Shown here: piece after piece, positions 41,255-50,667 of the stretch
How positions within the stretch are numbered: position 1 is the first letter of the stretch
How the letters are laid out: each line of letters begins with the position of its first letter
Origin: an uncultured Lachnospiraceae bacterium
GTDB taxonomy: Bacteria; Bacillota; Clostridia; Lachnospirales; Lachnospiraceae
DNA: 64,000 nt
Reading direction: 5' to 3'
NCBI GenBank assembly: GCA_947169935.1
Contig: CAMVRS010000001.1
Location: forward strand, 17,566-81,565
The notes under the pieces: generated by a model
The model's database searches: none
What the model was told of the DNA's origin: nothing
What the model saw: only the letters and a program-made list of their open reading frames with translations
Position numbers and translations under genes: made by a program

Positions 41255-41770
41255 TTAAATATCTACATCAAACTGTTCTGTCTGATTATAGTTATCCAGA
41301 GCCATCTGCATTTCCATAAGGCTTGCGGATATTATCTCGAAGTCCTTTTTGACCTGCTCCGGATCGTAGTTGGTATAGCAGTATTCGGGGGTTGCATTTC
41401 TACCATAGTATCCCCTTGATTCCACACGGGATTTAGGCAATGCTTTGCGCATCAGGTCCAGCACCTGCTTTCTTCTGCTGAGCTGGGCCATTCTGATCAG
41501 TATGGTATCCACGCTCATGACAGTCCCGCCTACCGGTACCTTAGCTGTAGCGTTTGACAGGTTGATCGCATGCTTGATGATGGCGATCTTCTCGTCGATC
41601 TCTCTTATCTTTTCGGATACTTCGGCGTAGTCGTATTCCGGTATCACCGGTTCTTCGTTCACTGCTGCCACGTAGGTGCACGACTCTTTTTCCTTGGTCA
41701 CCCAGAGGGACTTCTCCTCTTCAAGAGTCCTGATCATTTTGTTAGCATAGGCTGATGTCATTTTCTGCAT
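41255..41770 (-). CDS. DIP1984/septicolysin-like protein, function unknown
   Basis: 171 residues from ATG 41770, chosen because AGGAG lies 7 bases before it; an upstream ATG at 41833 has no site. All-helical: EVSEKIREIDEKIAIIKHAI then NLSNATAKVPVGGTVMSVDT and LIRMAQLSRRKQVLDLMRKA. This order of a helical pair, an N..T.....GG block and a second helix resembles DIP1984/septicolysin proteins, with moderate certainty. A 10-bp inverted repeat (ATATTTAAAC/GTTTAAATAT, 41239-41262) covers its stop codon. Confidence 0.65.
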   Translation of the reverse strand: MQKMTSAYANKMIRTLEEEKSLWVTKEKESCTYVAAVNEEPVIPEYDYAEVSEKIREIDEKIAIIKHAINLSNATAKVPVGGTVMSVDTILIRMAQLSRRKQVLDLMRKALPKSRVESRGYYGRNATPEYCYTNYDPEQVKKDFEIISASLMEMQMALDNYNQTEQFDVDI

Positions 41771-41961
41771 ACTTCTGCTCCTTTCTTTGGCAATAAAAAA
41801 CCATTCAGAAAACGCGAATATAAATATCACCATCTTCTGAACAGTCTATTTGGTTGTCGATATAGCCGTGGCTTGCGCCACAAGTAATTTATCGGCGCCT
41901 GCAAAAATAACTTTAGCCCTTTTTCAAAAAATTTTTAAAAATTTTTCTGCCGCCCCTTTTA

Positions 41962-43725
41962 TCAGTTCAGCGCGTAATACAGCCCCTTCTTCGCCATAAG
42001 TTCCTCATGGGTTCCGGACTCCGCTATGCCCTTATCGGCAATGTAGAGTATGCGGTCCGCATTTCTTATGGTGGAAAGCCTGTGAGCTACTATAAAGGCC
42101 GTCTTGCCCTTAAGCAGTGTCTCTAAGGCTTCCTGTATCAGCTTCTCCGTCTCCGTATCTATTGCGCTGGTAGCTTCGTCCAGGATCACCACAGGGGGAT
42201 TTTTAAGGACTATGCGGGCAAAGCTTACCAGCTGGCGCTGGCCGGCTGACAGACCGCTTCCGCGCTCCTCCAGCATGGTGTTATAACCGTCGGGAAGAGA
42301 CTCTATGAATTTATCCGCATGTATGATGCGCGCAGCTTCGATACACTCCTCATCCGTAGCCTCCGGACGTCCGTAGCGTATATTTTCCAGGATACTGCCC
42401 TTGAAAAGGAAGGGATCCTGCATCAGCACGCCCACCTTGTTTCTTAACGACTTAAGAGTCAGATCACGCACGTCATGTCCGTCTATGGCTACATTGCCTT
42501 CCTGTACATCATAGAAGCGCGTGATCAGATTTATGACCGTAGTCTTTCCTGCGCCTGTAGGACCTACCAGGGCTATGGTCTGTCCGGGTTTTACATGCAG
42601 GTCGAAATGCTCGAGTATGGGCACGCCTTCTTCGTAGCAGAAGGTAACATCATTAAAGTCCACTTCTCCTTTTACATCCGATAAAGTGACAGCGTCGCTT
42701 TCATCCGCAATATCCACGGGAGCGTTGATGGTATCGAATACCTGCTCTAAGTTGGATGTAACCTGAGCCAGCTGCTGTATGATGACCGCTATCTGTGTCA
42801 GCGGTCCGGAGAACTGTGTCATATATGCAGAGAATGCCACAACGGTTCCTGCATTCATCAGGCTGTTTCCTTTAAGGATAAGCATAAGCGCCATGCCGTA
42901 TAAGCCCAGTGTACCTATGTTCCAGAAAAGCTCCACTATGGGACCGTTCAATTCGTTACGCATGAATATATGGAACCACTGATCCACGCACTGGGTGTGG
43001 ACATCCACATATATATCATGATTTAAGCTGCTGCGGTTGTTGCTCTTTATTATCTTCTCACCCATTATGGTCTCCAGCAGGAAAGCCGTACGGTTTGAAT
43101 TCTTTGCACGCAGCTTTGCAAAAAGCTTGCCGATGACCTTACGCAGCAGCAGCACCAGTATCATCATGGGTACCACTGTTATGAACACCACAAGCGTAAG
43201 CTGGGGTGAAAGTGAAAGCATGAAGAAGGTCACCACAGCTATCTTCAGTATATAAGTTATCAGCATCAGCACAAAGTTGGTAAAGAAGTTTGCCAGATCG
43301 TTTACATAGTCCGTAACCCTGACCACTATCTTGCCGTCGGGCTTGGAATCAAAGTATTCAAACGGCAGCTCCTGCAGCTTATAAAAGATATCCTGACGTA
43401 TGACTGCGATAACGCTGTGTCCCAGCTTTCCCATCAGGGTCTGGTGCAGATAGGTGATGGTTATCTCCGTAATGGCGATAAAGGCCATTGCACCTATTAT
43501 CATTCCCAGCATGCGCATATCCGCATCAACAGTGACCCTGTTGATTATGGTACGGAGCAGCAATGGGCTGATAAGTCCTATCACCGATGATACTCCCATA
43601 AGGAATAATACCAGTATGAAGATCTTCTTATACGGCAGTATATAGCTCAGTATCTTGCCAAACTGCTTTAAGTCGATCTTTTTTTCTATTTTTTCATCTT
43701 CAAAATATGTATTTCTCTTAGCCAT
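41962..43725 (-). CDS. ABC exporter half-transporter (consensus ATPase site)
   Basis: 587 residues. Six membrane helices (about 30-320) and a nucleotide-binding domain with Walker A GPTGAGKTT, signature LSAGQRQ, Walker B VVILDEATSAID with the catalytic Glu, and the H-loop AHRLST. Together with the upstream half it forms a probable heterodimeric type-IV exporter for a drug, lipid or peptide. Its start overlaps the upstream stop by 8 bases. Confidence 0.93.
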   Translation of the reverse strand: MAKRNTYFEDEKIEKKIDLKQFGKILSYILPYKKIFILVLFLMGVSSVIGLISPLLLRTIINRVTVDADMRMLGMIIGAMAFIAITEITITYLHQTLMGKLGHSVIAVIRQDIFYKLQELPFEYFDSKPDGKIVVRVTDYVNDLANFFTNFVLMLITYILKIAVVTFFMLSLSPQLTLVVFITVVPMMILVLLLRKVIGKLFAKLRAKNSNRTAFLLETIMGEKIIKSNNRSSLNHDIYVDVHTQCVDQWFHIFMRNELNGPIVELFWNIGTLGLYGMALMLILKGNSLMNAGTVVAFSAYMTQFSGPLTQIAVIIQQLAQVTSNLEQVFDTINAPVDIADESDAVTLSDVKGEVDFNDVTFCYEEGVPILEHFDLHVKPGQTIALVGPTGAGKTTVINLITRFYDVQEGNVAIDGHDVRDLTLKSLRNKVGVLMQDPFLFKGSILENIRYGRPEATDEECIEAARIIHADKFIESLPDGYNTMLEERGSGLSAGQRQLVSFARIVLKNPPVVILDEATSAIDTETEKLIQEALETLLKGKTAFIVAHRLSTIRNADRILYIADKGIAESGTHEELMAKKGLYYALN

Positions 43726-45544
43726 GATCTTCCGCCCCGATCTTTACGTTTTCGTCTACAATATCTTTCTGCAGCGCCTGCTGTGAATGCCAGATCGCCG
43801 CAAAGTGTCCGTTAAGCTTTATCAGTTCATCGAAGGTGCCGCGCTCGGTAATGCGGCCGTCCTGCAGATACAGGATCTCGTCGCAGTCCGCAACGCTGCT
43901 CATACGGTGAGCCGATATTATCAAAGTCTTATCCGGATAATTCTCTTTAATGGATTTAAGCAGTTTGCGTTCCGTGGAAACATCCAGCGCGGAGGTTGAG
44001 TCATCCAGTACCAAAACTGGCGAATTCTTAAGAAGCGCCCTGGCTATGGAGATCCTCTGCTTCTGTCCTCCGGAGAGGCCGAAACCTCGCTCACCCACTA
44101 TGGTATCGTAACCGTCTTCAAGCCGCTTGATAAAGCCGGCAGCCTGGGCATGGTACGCAGCCTCCTTTATCTTCTCATCTGCTATGGTGGGATGAGGGAA
44201 AGCGATATTGCTGTCTATGGTATTTGAAAACAGGAATACATCCTGGAAAACATAAGAGAATTTATCCCTCAGGGATTCAAGTGTATATTCACGTATATCA
44301 TGCCCGTTAAGCTCTATGCTGCCGGAGGTCATGTCATGTATACGTATAAGCGATTCCAGCAAAAGGCTCTTGCCGCTGCCTGTACCGCCCACTATACCGA
44401 TATGCTTACCCATAGGGATCTCCACATTTATATCCGTGAGCATCTGTCTCTCATCCAGCACCATGGAGGCATTGCGTATGCTGATATCTATCCCTTCGGA
44501 AGCGGGCACTTCGTCTCTGCCGTCCGGGATGCGGCTTTCGGTATCCATGAACTTCTTCATCTTCTGTCCGGAAACCAGCTGCTGCTGCATCTGGAAGATG
44601 GTGTTATTGATCAGCGTAACATAATTCATGATACGGTTAACGTATTCCGTTGCCGATACCAGATAACCGATAAGCAGCTTTCCCTGCATTACCAGAACTG
44701 CGCTGACAGCTATGCTTCCGATATACGCCACCTGACGGATGATGGAAAATGCAGCTTCGAAACGTGCAGAGAGTCTCACCTGTTTAAGATATGCATCTTT
44801 AAGTGCATCATTGGTCTCATCAAACTTCTTCTTTTCCACTTCTTCATTTGTGAAGGCCCTTATCAGACGGACAGCACTTACGTTTTCGGAAACGGTAAGG
44901 CTCATCTTTGCATTTGAGCTTCTTATGTTCATGAAGTTCTGCTTTGCCTTTTTACGGAAGCGCAGCAGGGCTATGGCAAATACCGGAGTAAGGATAAGCG
45001 GTATCCAGAGAAGGCTTATGTTTATATTAGCCAGTATCACGATGGATGCCGTAAGAACAAAGATACTGTCAAAGGTATTGGGAATTATACGGCAGAACAG
45101 TTCCTTGAACATAATGGTATCGGAATTGATGGTGGTCAGAAGTTCACCGGTGTTATACTTCGATACCGTCTCGCTGTCCAGCTGCATAAGCTTGTCAAAG
45201 GTAGCGTAACGCAGATCGCTCTCCAGATTAAGTCCCAGATGCTGATTTATCAGATTGCGGATATAGACCAGCCCCAGCTTGGTAAGCAGCAATCCCAGAA
45301 AGATCCCCGCAAGACTTAAGAAAAGCTGCATGCTGTGTATCTCTCCGAAACGCCCGTCCACCAGGAAATACAGGGGACTGCTTTCATCGATGCTGTCGGA
45401 TTTAAGACAGCAGTTTATGAACATTGCCGATATGAGGGGCAGCGTCAGATCCGCGCTGAGCGCCAGCAGGCTTAATAATTTAGCCAGTATAGATAAGGGG
45501 AGATTTCTCTTCCAGTATTTAAATCCGAATTTTAAAACGTCCAT
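43718..45544 (-). CDS. ABC exporter half-transporter (degenerate ATPase site)
   Basis: 608 residues, six membrane helices and a nucleotide-binding domain with Walker A GGTGSGKSL, signature LSGGQKQR and Walker B VLVLDDSTSALD. The catalytic Glu is replaced by Asp, as in one half of heterodimeric exporters such as BmrC/D or TM287/288. It lies 26 bases after the GH8 gene, so may be co-transcribed with it. Confidence 0.93.
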   Translation of the reverse strand: MDVLKFGFKYWKRNLPLSILAKLLSLLALSADLTLPLISAMFINCCLKSDSIDESSPLYFLVDGRFGEIHSMQLFLSLAGIFLGLLLTKLGLVYIRNLINQHLGLNLESDLRYATFDKLMQLDSETVSKYNTGELLTTINSDTIMFKELFCRIIPNTFDSIFVLTASIVILANINISLLWIPLILTPVFAIALLRFRKKAKQNFMNIRSSNAKMSLTVSENVSAVRLIRAFTNEEVEKKKFDETNDALKDAYLKQVRLSARFEAAFSIIRQVAYIGSIAVSAVLVMQGKLLIGYLVSATEYVNRIMNYVTLINNTIFQMQQQLVSGQKMKKFMDTESRIPDGRDEVPASEGIDISIRNASMVLDERQMLTDINVEIPMGKHIGIVGGTGSGKSLLLESLIRIHDMTSGSIELNGHDIREYTLESLRDKFSYVFQDVFLFSNTIDSNIAFPHPTIADEKIKEAAYHAQAAGFIKRLEDGYDTIVGERGFGLSGGQKQRISIARALLKNSPVLVLDDSTSALDVSTERKLLKSIKENYPDKTLIISAHRMSSVADCDEILYLQDGRITERGTFDELIKLNGHFAAIWHSQQALQKDIVDENVKIGAEDHG

Positions 45545-45570
45545 GATATCATTCCTTATAGCAATAATTT

Positions 45571-46680
45571 TTAGTAGATCCTGTATACCCCGCCCAGCAT
45601 CATAAGGCAGAAGAAATACAGGCAGTTATCATAATACCGGCGTTCACCTTTACGCAAAGGCGTGTTCCAGAAACTGCGGAGATATTCATCCGCATACCGG
45701 CTGTCACTCGCTATGGATGCAGCAGCCAGAGTGGCTGTTATCGCAACCGGATGCATGGCAGGTTCATCCACCGGGGTACCGTCTAACTGATAAGCTTTAT
45801 AGTCCTCAGGAGCTATACCGTGGAAAAAATCCTGCAGATGCGTTGCTACTGCAGCAGTCTCATTACGGCGTCCGAACCACAGGGTATCTAAGGCTATGTT
45901 CATTGCCACACGATACGCATCGGAATAGAAAGCAAAGTTTTTGCGGAATCTGAATACGGGCTCGCCGTCATATCCGGCGTACTCTGCACACATACCCGTA
46001 ACGGGATGGGCGCTCAGCGCAATATAGGCACGGCTGTCTTCCGCAGCCTGTTTCCAGAATCCACGATCCTTTTCGTCTGCGCGCCCGGCAAATACCTGAT
46101 AAAAATGAGGCAGATGATAGCTGGGGTCTGAATAATCTGCTTCCGGAACGAAGCGTATCAGATGGTTTTCTCTGTCCCACATAGCCCTGCCACCTGATAC
46201 TATTTCCTCCTGATGAACACAATGGCGTAGTATCTCTTTCGCCTGCGCTTCATAATCAAATATGCCCGATCCGTTTCCCCAGCGCGCAGCGGCCATAAAC
46301 AGAGCCATGGCGTAATACTCCTCACCATCGGGTGCGGGGCCTTCAAAATTGTGTTTTCCTTCAAGATCCACAGACCAGGCGAAATAGCCTTTATATATAC
46401 CGTCTTCGTGATGCATATAGCGCATGGAAAACTGCCAGAGCTTATCAAAAAGATCCTTCCTGTCCATCTGTACGCACATCATCATGCCGTAGCTCATGCC
46501 TTCTGTCCTGGCGTCGATATTTCCCGTGTCTACCATACAGGCGCTGTCGGGATCCTTTTCGTGATAGAAGTTATCTTCCGGATCAAAAAATATGGTATTA
46601 AAGCATTCGCTGATACGCTCATCTACAGCTTCATCGCTTATGCCTATGCGCGAAAACATATTTTCATACATTCTGTTCAT
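45571..46680 (-). CDS. GH8 reducing-end xylose-releasing exo-oligoxylanase
   Basis: 369 residues from ATG 46680, with AAAGGAGGGG just before it. The (alpha/alpha)6 barrel has general acid Glu60 in ARTEGMSYGMMM, Asp118 in GPAPDGEEYYAM and a likely base Asp in FYSDAYRVAMN. No signal peptide and a length of about 370-390 fit the Rex subgroup, which trims xylose from the reducing end of short xylo-oligosaccharides in the cytoplasm. It is separated from the other xylan genes by the defence and tRNA regions. Confidence 0.9.
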   Translation of the reverse strand: MNRMYENMFSRIGISDEAVDERISECFNTIFFDPEDNFYHEKDPDSACMVDTGNIDARTEGMSYGMMMCVQMDRKDLFDKLWQFSMRYMHHEDGIYKGYFAWSVDLEGKHNFEGPAPDGEEYYAMALFMAAARWGNGSGIFDYEAQAKEILRHCVHQEEIVSGGRAMWDRENHLIRFVPEADYSDPSYHLPHFYQVFAGRADEKDRGFWKQAAEDSRAYIALSAHPVTGMCAEYAGYDGEPVFRFRKNFAFYSDAYRVAMNIALDTLWFGRRNETAAVATHLQDFFHGIAPEDYKAYQLDGTPVDEPAMHPVAITATLAAASIASDSRYADEYLRSFWNTPLRKGERRYYDNCLYFFCLMMLGGVYRIY

Positions 46681-46706
46681 GAAATCCCCTCCTTTGACAT
46701 TTAACA

Positions 46707-46720
46707 ATATAGCACTATAT
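46707..46720. promoter_or_regulatory. Possible operator upstream of GH8
   Basis: Palindrome ATATAG-CA-CTATAT about 27-40 bases upstream of the GH8 start, overlapping a weak minus-strand promoter (TTAAGC 46732-46727, 17 bases, TATTGT 46709-46704). May bind a regulator; it is AT-rich and could be chance. Confidence 0.3.
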
Positions 46721-46774
46721 CTCAACGCTTAATTGTATTTTTTTACTAAAAAACAGAACTTTTTTACATACCAT

Positions 46775-46802
46775 AAAAACAGGCGGCTGAAGAGCCGCCT
46801 GT
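46775..46802 (-). terminator. Intrinsic terminator after the 88-residue protein gene
   Basis: Stem ACAGGCGGCT / AGCCGCCTGT with a 4-base loop and TTTTT on the minus strand. It closes the AAA-Ig-like-88aa unit and insulates GH8. Confidence 0.9.
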
Positions 46803-46822
46803 CAGCTGATTCCGTACCGGTT

Positions 46823-47089
46823 TTACATATCCTCCTCAAGCACTATCATCTCCAGATGGTCATACTCAAGAGGTTCGATAAAATTATCCTGGGTAAACCT
46901 GCAGCGGGAAGCGCGTTTAAAATCCCTTATATTCTTATCCAGCCAGATAGGCGCGGAAAGATCGAATTCATGGATCGCATCCTCAAGGGCATGTTTCACC
47001 TTGTGGGTGCGGGTATCATCTTCATTACGTTCGACTGTAAATTCTTTCTTAAGCCTGGCGTCTTTCCAAAGTTTAAACCAAAAGCGCAT
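46823..47089 (-). CDS. Small protein (88 residues), function unknown
   Basis: Starts MRFWFKLWKDARLKKEFTVE and ends MIVLEEDM; charged, no membrane segment. It lies 17 bases after the Ig-like protein gene and before a strong terminator, so it is the last gene of that unit. No family recognised. Confidence 0.65.
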   Translation of the reverse strand: MRFWFKLWKDARLKKEFTVERNEDDTRTHKVKHALEDAIHEFDLSAPIWLDKNIRDFKRASRCRFTQDNFIEPLEYDHLEMIVLEEDM

Positions 47090-47106
47090 ATCTCAGCTCC
47101 TGCATA

Positions 47107-48372
47107 TCAATACAATTGTATAAAAGTCTTATAGTGATCGGAGGTATAATAAACATCACCGTCACTCAGATCGTATACCAGGCGTTTTGCTCCGCGGCTC
47201 TTCTTATGCAGGGTATCGTTATCACACTCACGGTAATCGCCTTCCGGAAGCAGGCCGTCATAATTTCCGAAATAGTCGCCGCCTATGCATTTACCGTCGG
47301 CGTATCCATCCAGTCCGCCTCCCGGCCAGCCCAGAGCCTGCGCTTCTTTCTTTGTGATAAAGTTCGACGGCAGCTTGTCATAATGATAGATATAATATGA
47401 TACATCTTCTTTTGTAGTGTAGCTGCCATCCTCGGCAAGTTCTCTTTCGGCAATGCCTTCCTGTATATCGTATTTACCGGAGTTTTTACTGAGTGTATAT
47501 GAAAGGGCATTTGCGTTTTTATAAACCCAGTTCTTCCCTTCTTTATACTGTACATTAACAGTTACACTGCCTTCTTTCATAAAGCTCAGAATGCCTTTTT
47601 TGTTTATGGTCGCTATCTTCTTATCACTCACCGTATACCGCGCTTTCACGCCCTGGGATATATATAGCTTCTCAGCCAGTGATATCTTCTTATGATCGAT
47701 CTTTACGGTGAATTTTAATTTTCTGGCATAGGGATCCTCCCCAAATTTAGCATCACGATACCAGTGATACTGCGCATACACGGTCACCGTACCGTTTTTG
47801 GTTCCTGCAGTAAGCTCGCCCGTCTGATCATCAAACACTGCTACTTCCGGATCAGCCTTTGCATACCAGTTATCCGCTATGATATAGCCGTTATCTACAA
47901 TATAATTGTTAAGATTAATGCTCTGTCCTTCTTTGTACAGTATTCCCGCGGGGATAGTTTTCATCGACGCTTTGGGAATCATCAGTTCAAAGGTGTGGGT
48001 ATCTGCAATGACCCATTTCCCGTCTGTTTTTGTCAGGCAGTTCACGTCAACAGTGCCGGCCTTCTTTACTGTCAAAACGCCTTTTTTATCAACGCTTGCC
48101 AGCTTTTTGTTACTTACTTCATATTTCTTCTCACCGGCTACCGAATAAAAAACATCATTCATGTTAGCCTTCTTGGAAATTACGATAATAACTTCTTTTG
48201 CGACCTCATCACCCGGCGCCTGCACAGGTATCTCTTCGTCGGATGCATCCTCATCAGATTCCTCCACATAAACCTCTTCATCGGATGCATCATCTCCGGC
48301 ATATACCATCCCCGAAGACATAGTAAAGATAAGGATCAGTACCAACAATCTGCTTATGATCTTTTTGCTCAT
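47107..48372 (-). CDS. Secreted protein with Big2-type Ig-like repeats
   Basis: 421 residues. Signal peptide LLVLILIFTMSSGMVYA followed by two acidic repeats (GDDASDEEVYVEESDEDASD, then EEIPVQ). Two bacterial Ig-like segments are clear: YEVSNKKLASVDKKGVLTVK and YTVSDKKIATINKKGILSFM. No cell-wall sorting signal is seen. It starts 11 bases after the AAA gene. Confidence 0.85.
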   Translation of the reverse strand: MSKKIISRLLVLILIFTMSSGMVYAGDDASDEEVYVEESDEDASDEEIPVQAPGDEVAKEVIIVISKKANMNDVFYSVAGEKKYEVSNKKLASVDKKGVLTVKKAGTVDVNCLTKTDGKWVIADTHTFELMIPKASMKTIPAGILYKEGQSINLNNYIVDNGYIIADNWYAKADPEVAVFDDQTGELTAGTKNGTVTVYAQYHWYRDAKFGEDPYARKLKFTVKIDHKKISLAEKLYISQGVKARYTVSDKKIATINKKGILSFMKEGSVTVNVQYKEGKNWVYKNANALSYTLSKNSGKYDIQEGIAERELAEDGSYTTKEDVSYYIYHYDKLPSNFITKKEAQALGWPGGGLDGYADGKCIGGDYFGNYDGLLPEGDYRECDNDTLHKKSRGAKRLVYDLSDGDVYYTSDHYKTFIQLY

Positions 48373-48383
48373 ATCTGTGCTCC

Positions 48384-50564
48384 TTACTCCTCTGTCATAT
48401 CGAAATCAGAAAGCATCAACGTGGACATCTCCGCATCGGGTTCCGCTACAAGACGTTTAGACTGGTTAAGTATAGCTTCTTCCACCATATTGCGGGCAAG
48501 ACGTCCGTTACCGGCATCGGCTGCGCGGGTCATCTGTACGCCGTTAAAGTACATGGTAAGAGCTGCATCTGCGCCTTCATCAATAGTATAGCCTTTGCTC
48601 TTTGCAATACTTCTGGCTATCTGCAATAATTCTTCACCGGTATAATCCGGGAAGTTGATAACATTGGGGAAACGGCTCTTAAGTCCCGAGTTGGAAGTTA
48701 AGAATTCCTGCATCTCATTTGAATAACCGGCAAGTATTACTATCAGATTCTCACGGTTATCCTCAATACCCTTTACCAGAGTATCGATAGCTTCCAGACC
48801 GAAGGAATCATCCTTTCCGCGGTCTAAGCTGTATGCCTCATCTATAAAGAGCACGCCGCCTATGGCGGAACCGATAACCTTATTTGTAAGCGGTGCCGTA
48901 TGTCCCACAAAACGTCCTACCAGATCGGCTCTGGATACTTCTATGAGCTGTCCGCCGGAAAGCACTCCGATGGACTTAAGATACTTGCTTATGATACGCG
49001 CTATCGTAGTCTTTCCGGTACCGGGGCTTCCGGTGAATATCATGTGCTTGGAAAGCTCTGCAGTCTTTAAACCTGCCTCTGCACGGCGCTGCTGCACCTT
49101 GTAGTATTCCTCCAGTCCCAGCACGTATTCTTTTATTTCCTTAAGACCTACTATCGCATCCAGTTCTTTGCGTATCTCTTCCGCTTCGCCCTTGTATGCG
49201 GAAGGAAGCAGGGCGGTAAGATCTATCTTCTCTTCGCCATTCATAGCGTATACCCTGTTTTCTTCCACAAGAAGCTTAAGCTCTGTTCCCTTATCGTAAT
49301 CGCCTTCCAGCCTTGCCTGGGCCAGTGCCTGCAGCACGTCATCATAGAAATCCTGCACGCCCTTAAGGCCGGCCTGTTTTTCCGAACGGCTCACTGCATA
49401 ATCCAGAAAGGCTTCGTCAAAACTTATCTTAAAATAGAACTGCTTCTCTGCTTTTTCCGGAAGCTCCTGCTGCTCGCGCTCAGCCACTTTTCTGATGGCT
49501 GCTTCATCCAGATCCACGGTGTTGCATATATCACCCAGACCGTCGATAAAAGGCGCGCCCATTATGCCGGCAGCTTTATCCAGTGATTTTTCGGTTATGA
49601 ATACGAGATACTTTCCTTTTGCTTCAAAAGCGCTTACTGCCGTGCTGGCCAGCGAATTCTGTACATTCACCAGCTGTCCGTTCTGCATCACATAACGCTC
49701 GGAAAGCTTAAAGTTTCCCTCTGTCACCAGATCGCTTATATGTCCAAGGAACGAAGGATGGCAGTTTTCGAAACGTTCAAAAAGTATTATCGAAGGCGCA
49801 CCGGAAAGCGCGGAAAACATATCCTGCAGGAATATCTTTTCCATCGCGGCATCGGGATAAAGCCCAAGATCCACAACAGTGATCTCTTCCGAAGCCAGCA
49901 GCTTCTTTTCCTTCATGATCGACGCCAGATTGCTGAGAGCAAAATGCCTGCCGGTATCATTCTTTCCTGTTATAAATATGCTGTTACGCGCTTTTGTCCC
50001 TTCCGGAGGCATAACATAAGGACGCTTGAAAGCTATCACCAGTTTTTTGATGAACTCTTCCTGTCCGAATACTTTTTCTCCCACGCTGTCGGCAATTCCC
50101 TTAAATGCATCCAGCGCATCTTCCCCCTCAAGTATCTGCGGCGCTGCAGGAGCTTCGGCTTTCTTTTCATAAGGAGTGGCTGCAACACTGCCGTCTGCCT
50201 TTGTCTCACCTATGCCGAAATCCTTTGCCAGATTGGAGTTAAGCTCCTTGAGCTGCTCATCCAGCATAGCAGAATTCTGCAGGAGTGTATCGTTCATGGC
50301 GCTGATGCTGGCGTCCGCAGCCTTATTGCTGCTCTTTAAGTTTTGGGTCATCTTCCCCACATCTTTTATCTGCTGGGTCAACGCATCCATGATACCGTTT
50401 GAAAAAGTGGTCTTTGGAAGCGTAGCCTGCCTTCCGGTAAGCTTTACCAGATTCTCGGAAAGAGATCCGCCGTTCTTCTTCATCATCTTTTCGGCCTGCT
50501 CGATCTCCTCCAGGGTATAGTCGCTGCCCTTCATGGATGATAAGATGTCAAACATGTCACTCAT
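48384..50564 (-). CDS. Tandem AAA+ ATPase: degenerate ClpB-like module plus CbxX/CfqX-type module
   Basis: 726 residues. The first 130 residues are helical with Met/Lys/Gln-rich segments. A first AAA-like module (about 160-400) has a broken Walker A (ITGKNDTGRHFAL) and an altered Walker B (IILFERFENCHPSF), so it probably cannot hydrolyse ATP. The second module has GSPGTGKTT, GGVLFIDEAYSLDR, VILAGYSNEMQEF and SRFPNVINFPDYTGEEL, typical of CbxX/CfqX (SpoVK, EccA) ATPases. EccA-type proteins serve type VII secretion, but no EssC or WXG100 gene is in the window. The next gene encodes a secreted Ig-like protein, so a role in assembling a surface structure is possible. Confidence 0.87.
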   Translation of the reverse strand: MSDMFDILSSMKGSDYTLEEIEQAEKMMKKNGGSLSENLVKLTGRQATLPKTTFSNGIMDALTQQIKDVGKMTQNLKSSNKAADASISAMNDTLLQNSAMLDEQLKELNSNLAKDFGIGETKADGSVAATPYEKKAEAPAAPQILEGEDALDAFKGIADSVGEKVFGQEEFIKKLVIAFKRPYVMPPEGTKARNSIFITGKNDTGRHFALSNLASIMKEKKLLASEEITVVDLGLYPDAAMEKIFLQDMFSALSGAPSIILFERFENCHPSFLGHISDLVTEGNFKLSERYVMQNGQLVNVQNSLASTAVSAFEAKGKYLVFITEKSLDKAAGIMGAPFIDGLGDICNTVDLDEAAIRKVAEREQQELPEKAEKQFYFKISFDEAFLDYAVSRSEKQAGLKGVQDFYDDVLQALAQARLEGDYDKGTELKLLVEENRVYAMNGEEKIDLTALLPSAYKGEAEEIRKELDAIVGLKEIKEYVLGLEEYYKVQQRRAEAGLKTAELSKHMIFTGSPGTGKTTIARIISKYLKSIGVLSGGQLIEVSRADLVGRFVGHTAPLTNKVIGSAIGGVLFIDEAYSLDRGKDDSFGLEAIDTLVKGIEDNRENLIVILAGYSNEMQEFLTSNSGLKSRFPNVINFPDYTGEELLQIARSIAKSKGYTIDEGADAALTMYFNGVQMTRAADAGNGRLARNMVEEAILNQSKRLVAEPDAEMSTLMLSDFDMTEE

Positions 50565-50581
50565 GGTTTTTTCCTCCTGTA

Positions 50582-50665
50582 AAAAGATCCTTCGCTTCGC
50601 TCAGGATGACACACATGTAAGTTCGCTCAGGATGACACAACATGTAAGTTCGCTCAGGATGACAA
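50582..50665. repeat. Dispersed palindromic repeat, copy 4, with tandem decay
   Basis: AAAGATCCTTCGCTTCGCTC, then AGGATGAC, followed by two further copies of the unit GTTCGCTCAGGATGACA joined by ACATGTAA. It lies between the stop of the GT2 gene (50668) and the start of the AAA gene. Confidence 0.8.
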
Positions 50666-50667
50666 TA

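Noticed and set aside
41839..41961. Hairpin GTGGC/GCCAC and AT-rich palindromes after the ABC exporter genes
   Set aside because: The stem is only 5 bp and lacks a T run in the right place; not enough to call a terminator.
48384..50564. Type VII secretion locus (EccA-like ATPase)
   Set aside because: No EssC-type ATPase, WXG100 protein or other secretion component is in the window.
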